This document shows positions 59,501 through 64,000 of a stretch of DNA of 64,000 bases, in pieces. How positions within the stretch are numbered: position 1 is the first letter of the stretch; the number at the start of each line of letters is the position of its first letter. The notes beneath the pieces are model-generated. The model saw only the letters and a program-made list of their open reading frames with translations, made no database searches and was not told the origin of the DNA. Location: contig NC_030386.2 in the NCBI RefSeq assembly GCF_001625215.2, positions 37,203,296 to 37,267,295 of the forward strand, in the 5' to 3' direction. The translations under genes and the position numbers were made by a program. The DNA is from Daucus carota subsp. sativus. Its lineage: Eukaryota; Streptophyta; Magnoliopsida; Apiales; Apiaceae.

Positions 59501-61828
59501 AAGTACAATAACAGAGAGTGGACAAGATGGGATTCCTCAGCAGGATTTGCAGAACAACAGCAATATGTGAGTTACAAATTTCTTAATCATATTTGATACA
59601 TATAAGTGACTTAATTTAAGATGAACTTTTGAGTATCCTCTTATACATTTAACCTGTCGTCTGGTTGTTTGAAGGGGTTTCATTGATATATGTAGTTAAT
59701 CCCCTATTTATCTAGCTAACTAGTTCGGTAGCTGGCTTCATATTTTATCTTAGGACCTTTTGTCAATCATTTTTCTCCTAGAAGTAGCCCACATATACTC
59801 TTGCTATATGTCAAGTTTTGTCTATGATTATTGTGACTGAGCCATAGATCATCAGTTACTTAATTCCAATCTTTTACTTACCTTCACACAATTCAGTTGG
59901 TTAAAATTTTAGTCATGGCTCGCGGTGGATCCCAATGTTCACAACTTGCTGTTTTTTTGGTCAGGGTGGTGACAGCTGGCCGGCAACTTGCAAAGAGTTT
60001 GGAGTTGCAGTCCCTAAATGATCTGGGATTTTCCAAAAGATATGTGCGGTGCTTACAGGTAGATTCTCACTTTATATTCTAATAGTATGATATAAGGTTG
60101 GTTGATTTGAAGTATCTTAACTTCAGTTGAATTACTTTGTGACAGATATCTGAGGTTTTTAACAGCATGAAAGATCTTATGGATTTCTGCAAAGACCGGA
60201 AAGATGGACCCATTGGTAATCTACTATTACCCTTTATTTAGTTTCACTGTTCAGTTAAATTGTAGTACCAAATTTGCAGTGTTAGTCACCTTTCAAATAA
60301 TTATTCCTGGGCCAGTCTAATGTCCTAGAAGGGGAACGATGTAGTACCAACTTCCCCCTGATTCTGTATGTTTTCAAACATGATCACTTCTAGTAAATTA
60401 TTATTTGACCAATAATTTAATCACCCATGTAGAGTTCCTTGTCAAGCAAATCATCAGTAAACATAGCTAGGATCTATGTTACCTGGTCTCAGCTGGAAGT
60501 GTCCAATATGGACACGTGTCCAAGTGTTGGAATAGACAATAGCTGAAAATTTGCATTTTCAGCCCATGGTGAAATGTCAAGTTTCCTGTCTGAGTGTCAA
60601 ATGTAACACTTGGGTACTCGAGGTGAAAGAATTGTCGGGGTAAAATGCTAGGGTATCTATTAAAAATTTCAGAAGTAGAGTCTATCAACGGTGAACTTTA
60701 GTATTTGATCATTTGAAATCGGGGACAAGTAATTCGCTGTTAACATCTCTTTTCTGCCTGCTTTATACTTGCAGAAGATTTTAGATTACCCTGAATATTC
60801 TACTCACATAAATGAATGTATTTGTCAACCAATGAACTGATTAATATATAATATTTTTTTTTCTTCTGAACTAGAATTCTTGAACCTGCATATGAAGTTT
60901 TAATTTCTATTTTCTATAAATCCTCTTCAGACTTTTCTAAGTTGTTATTTTACTTGCAGAGTGTCTAAAAAAGTTTCCTCGACTTACCAATCCTGCCAAG
61001 GTTCAGTTGCAAAAGATGCAGGAGTTGGAACAGCTGGCAAGTGTTCAGGGTCTTCCAACTGACCGTGGAACCCTCAACAGGCTAGTAGCACAAAATGCTG
61101 GACTAAATAATCAGATCAACAGTAGTAATCAAATGGTCGGGCGAGCAGCCTTAAGTGGGTCTCCTCGTGCTTCCCTGGCTGTTTCAAACTACCAGAATAT
61201 GTTGATGAGACAAAACTCATTTAACTCGAATTCTAATTCACTTCAACATGAGCCACCTGCTTTTAACAATTCTAACCAGAAGCCATCCTCGCCGTTTCAA
61301 GGGTCTGCTTCTCAACTGCCTGGAACCATGCAAAATTTACCAGCCGGTGGATTCTCAAGTTCTAATGTCCTGCAACCTTTGCAGCGTTCTCCTAATGTTA
61401 GTGGCATTCTGCAACAGAACCATCCGCAATCATCCCACGGCAGCCAATCTTTGCAGCAGCAAATGATCCAGAGGCTGCTACATGATATCAACAGCAACAG
61501 CAATACATGCAGTGCTGATGTTAATGAGGGCAGAGATTGTCTTGGATCGGGAAGCAAAACATATGTAGGAACAGCAGCTCAGGGCAACAGAGCAGCTTCT
61601 ATTAATGGACCCACTCCAACTAGAAGCAACAGTTTTAAGGGAATTTCCAATAGTGATTCCTCCGCAGCTGCTGGTGGCAATAATGTAAGCAGCCAAAAAG
61701 CATCTGAATTACAACAAAACCTTCAGTTGTCAGACGAATTGGCACAGGATATTGCTCGTGAATTTTCAGAACATGGTCTTTTTAGTGATCTCGACGAAAC
61801 TATGGCTTATGGTGGCTGGAAGGCATGA
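56553..61828 (+). CDS. SLK2: SEUSS-LIKE transcriptional corepressor (Ldb1/LIM-binding adaptor family)
   Basis: Nine coding exons: 56553-57467, 57633-57764, 57988-58036, 58563-58777, 58856-58924, 59466-59566, 59965-60058, 60146-60215 and 60960-61828; 837 residues. The start MVPSRVGGG is the first in-frame ATG. TSGIFFQGD, SLVTDANSGLSGGPHLQRSA and YMRLPASPMSFSSNNISI identify the SLK rather than the SEU branch. Gln-rich tracts lie around 57220-57365. The conserved Ldb1-like dimerisation core (about residues 290-560) includes YWRKFVAEYYSPRAKKRWCL, CDICGSKSGRGFEATYEVLP, LSWEFCARRHEELLPRRLV and LNDLGFSKRYVRCLQISEV. The C-terminus has a Gln/Ser/Asn-rich tail ending in YGGWKA. In this family the protein bridges LEUNIG-type corepressors and DNA-binding factors in the nucleus during organ development and stress repression. 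Confidence 0.94.
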
Positions 61829-62412
61829 TTTTAACTTGTGTAGCTCTGCTTAGACCAGCTTTCATTTCTCCTTTGTACATGTCTCAAGTTATCAAGTTAA
61901 ATAGTCTATGAATTCTGTCATTTGAACTAAAACACCTCAAGTTAAAATGTCATGAAGCTAGAAATTAGATATGTTCAATAGTTTTTAGTTTCCTATTTCT
62001 TGTTGTGTTTACTGTTTCAAAACCCTCAAGTGTAATTTTCTGAGAAAAACTAGTCTAGCTTGAAATTTATATATTATTTATTTATGCGTCTGAGATGAGC
62101 TTGTTGAGTTTAGGTTTTGCTTGTGTCTTGTCTTTGGCCAATATTTTCTACAGCTGCGATTAAGCCATCATTGGCAATTTTGTTCAAGCAAATTTGCACT
62201 GAAGTCCAACATTTGAAGTGCAAAACATTGATGATAATGTATCTGGTGATTCGTTCATTACCATACAATAAACAATATTTTCCGCTGTTGTTTTGGAGTT
62301 TAGGACTATCATCGGGAAGACCATGATATGTAGGGTTAAAACAAGTCACAACCCGTATGTAGGGAATATGTAATTGAGTAGAAATAGATTGTATGAATCT
62401 TTCTAATCATCA
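61829..62412. other. SEUSS-LIKE 3' UTR and spacer to the tRNA gene
   Basis: AT-rich sequence with no coding frame that shows family features. Confidence 0.5.
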
Positions 62413-62484
62413 TCCATTGTCGTCCAGCGGTTAGGATATCTGGCTTTCACCCAGGAGACCCGGGTTCGATTCCCGGCAATGGAA
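62413..62484 (+). tRNA. trnE-UUC: tRNA-Glu (anticodon UUC)
   Basis: 72 bases fold as a tRNA: acceptor arms TCCATTG and CAATGGA pair perfectly, with discriminator A at 62484. The anticodon loop CTTTCAC at 62444-62450 has TTC at 62446-62448 and is closed by TCTGG/CCAGG. The T arm is CCGGG-TTCGATT-CCCGG. It contains box A- and box B-like promoters (GGTTAGGAT, GGTTCGATTCC) and is followed immediately by TTTTTT, a Pol III terminator. It is a nuclear-type gene without intron. Confidence 0.96.
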
Positions 62485-62490
62485 TTTTTT
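62485..62490 (+). terminator. RNA polymerase III terminator of tRNA-Glu
   Basis: A run of T residues directly after the tRNA 3' end. Confidence 0.85.
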
Positions 62491-62991
62491 ATTTTCCCTC
62501 CAGTTTTCTTCAACTGTACAACCTATGATTTCAATCGCCTCAGTCTCCCCTATAAAAATGTCATCTCAAAATGTATAGATAGATAATTGGAGCTCCCAGG
62601 TTTTGGGTTGTATTCTTTTTATTTGAATCCTATGAATTTGCTTTCCCCTCTCCTAATGAATAATGAACAGCTGAAGAACAAATATCACAAGAGCGAGGAA
62701 TGGGGGATGAATGGTATGCTTGTGGACTGAGGGGGATAAAAGCCACTCTTGCTAAATTTATCTATTAAAGGATTTCCTCTTTTTTACTGACTAGAGATAC
62801 TTTACAGTTTACATAGCAAAGCCAATGAGATATGAGAGCACTTATAATCGAGCAGGTAAGAAACTTGTAATCTTTTACAACGATAACTTAAGCTTCGTAA
62901 TTGTACTAGATACTAACAGTCAACAACGTAACAGAATAAACATGCACTTCATGAGTTCATTTGCCTTCAGTCCTCGCATATTGTCCTCAAT
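62491..62991. other. Spacer and 3' UTR of the RING-H2 gene
   Basis: No gene is seen; this is probably the 3' UTR of the minus-strand RING-H2 gene. Confidence 0.4.
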
Positions 62992-63848
62992 TCATTCATC
63001 TTGCACCTCCGTTTGGCAGACAGGGCATTGCTACAAAGCAGGATGAAATAGAAAGAGGTGTAATTTATAGAAGATGAGAACAAGAAATAGCATTTAGTGT
63101 GAAATGCACAGTTATATTGACAAACTGTGCCAGTAAAAATCTTTAGACATTAACGGAATCATATAACACAAGTGATGCTGCTGTCAGTGAACTAAGCTAG
63201 ATTAACATTTGCGCGAGTTCTCCAGAAAAGAATATCATATAAAGGAATGAATTAATGAATTTTACTTTTTTCAGGAAATGTGGAATTAGGCTGTAGAAAT
63301 TACTTAATTTATGATCAAATCAAAGATAGAGACAAAGCTATTATCTAAAACAGGTATTCCTCTTCTAATCCAGACACAACATAGAAAGTGAAAAAACAGA
63401 CACCTTGCCTTTAAGTGTCTCATGCCATAGAGAAACTTTGAAAAACATAGGGCGGATGACTTAATGTCTCAAGAATTTGATTAAAAGTGTCAAAGGAGGA
63501 TCTGCCAAGGTGCTAATCAAAATTTTAGGATAGATAGCTAACGTAAGACAAAGTTGAGCAAGTTTCCTAGGAATAGATACAAATAATAAATTTCTCAAAA
63601 CTAAAATAAATACGGCAAGTGTCTAGGCGACCACAATTTCAAGCATAATCTAGATGTTCAAGTATTTAAGTATACTTTGAATGTAGTTTGATCCATGCAG
63701 CAAGAATAATGAGTTTATGACAATGAAAGATAAGTGTACCTTATTCACTGACAACCAACGTTTAATGCACGCAGAATGGTACTGGTGTGCACAGGGCAGG
63801 TTGATCAACCTTTCTCCAGTACTATACACCATGCAACATATCACACAC
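62992..63848 (-). CDS. RING-H2 E3 ubiquitin ligase, C-terminal part (BIG BROTHER-like; 5' end outside window)
   Basis: Two coding exons on the minus strand: 63740-63848 and 62992-63030, joined by a 709-bp intron. The first supplies CVIC...LPCAHQYHSACIKRWLSVNK, the second QCPVCQTEVQDE and the stop TGA. Together they form a complete RING-H2 finger (Cys-x2-Cys, Cys-x-His-x2-His-x2-Cys, Cys-Pro-x-Cys). The LPC..HxYHxxCIxxWLSxNK spacing is that of BIG BROTHER-type ligases, which limit organ size, although RING-H2 families overlap. Stopping 12 residues after the intron is usual for the family. Upstream exons must lie beyond base 64000; 63849-64000 looks intronic. Confidence 0.82.
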
Positions 63849-64000
63849 CTGGATTACAAGAACCATTTAATGACTTCTTCATATAATTTTAAAAATCTAA
63901 AGGTAGCAACGTTGACTTTGTCATGTTCAAGATTTTCCACAAGTTGCAGATAAAAATACAGTACTCTTATTTTATTCATTATATTACTCATCGTTCCAAA

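Overview
The window is nuclear DNA of a eudicot plant. Long AT-rich introns, canonical plant protein families, Stowaway MITEs and non-autonomous Helitrons all point that way; the species cannot be fixed from the sequence (an asterid would fit, but that is a guess). Exon coordinates were derived by hand: splice sites were chosen so that reading phase closes and the protein matches the family, and no transcript evidence was available.

Layout, left to right. 1-2490 (+): 3' part of a methyl-CpG-binding-domain protein gene (MBD13-like). 3329-6848 (-): a complete small GTPase gene of the ARFRP1/ARL type, 5' leader to about 8080. 8559-16104: a head-to-tail array of six related Helitron-like elements filling the space between the divergent ARFRP1-like and inhibitor-2 genes. 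17214-20391 (+): protein phosphatase 1 inhibitor-2. 22752-23694 (+): a TFL1/CEN-type PEBP flowering repressor. 25375-30692 (-): XBAT35-like ankyrin-RING E3 ligase. 32372-37295 (-): class IV HD-Zip factor of the ANL2/HDG1 clade. 40531-42124 (-): BAG1-like Hsp70 co-chaperone. 42.6-50 kb: intergenic, rich in MITEs. 50110-50760 (-): short FCP1-like phosphatase ORF. 51698-55926: a second Helitron array in opposite orientation, directly in front of SEUSS-LIKE (56553-61828, +). 62413-62484 (+): tRNA-Glu(UUC). 62992-63848 (-): last two coding exons of a RING-H2 ligase gene that runs off the right edge.

The genes are independent single-copy housekeeping or developmental loci, not an operon or a biosynthetic cluster. 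Several act in shoot development by family knowledge (TFL1/CEN in inflorescence identity, ANL2/HDG in epidermis, SEUSS-LIKE as a corepressor adaptor), but nothing in the sequence links them.

The most unusual structure is the Helitron family. Its members share a 5' TCAATATATA start, a CCGCG-AAG-CGCGG hairpin and a CACTAG 3' end, carry internal repeats of roughly 60-70 bp, and occur in two size classes. The junctions, together with short 5' stubs stacked at the left border, suggest the elements repeatedly inserted into the AT tract at the 5' end of their own resident copies. Both arrays lie in gene 5' regions, and some copies carry foreign segments that could be captured host sequence.
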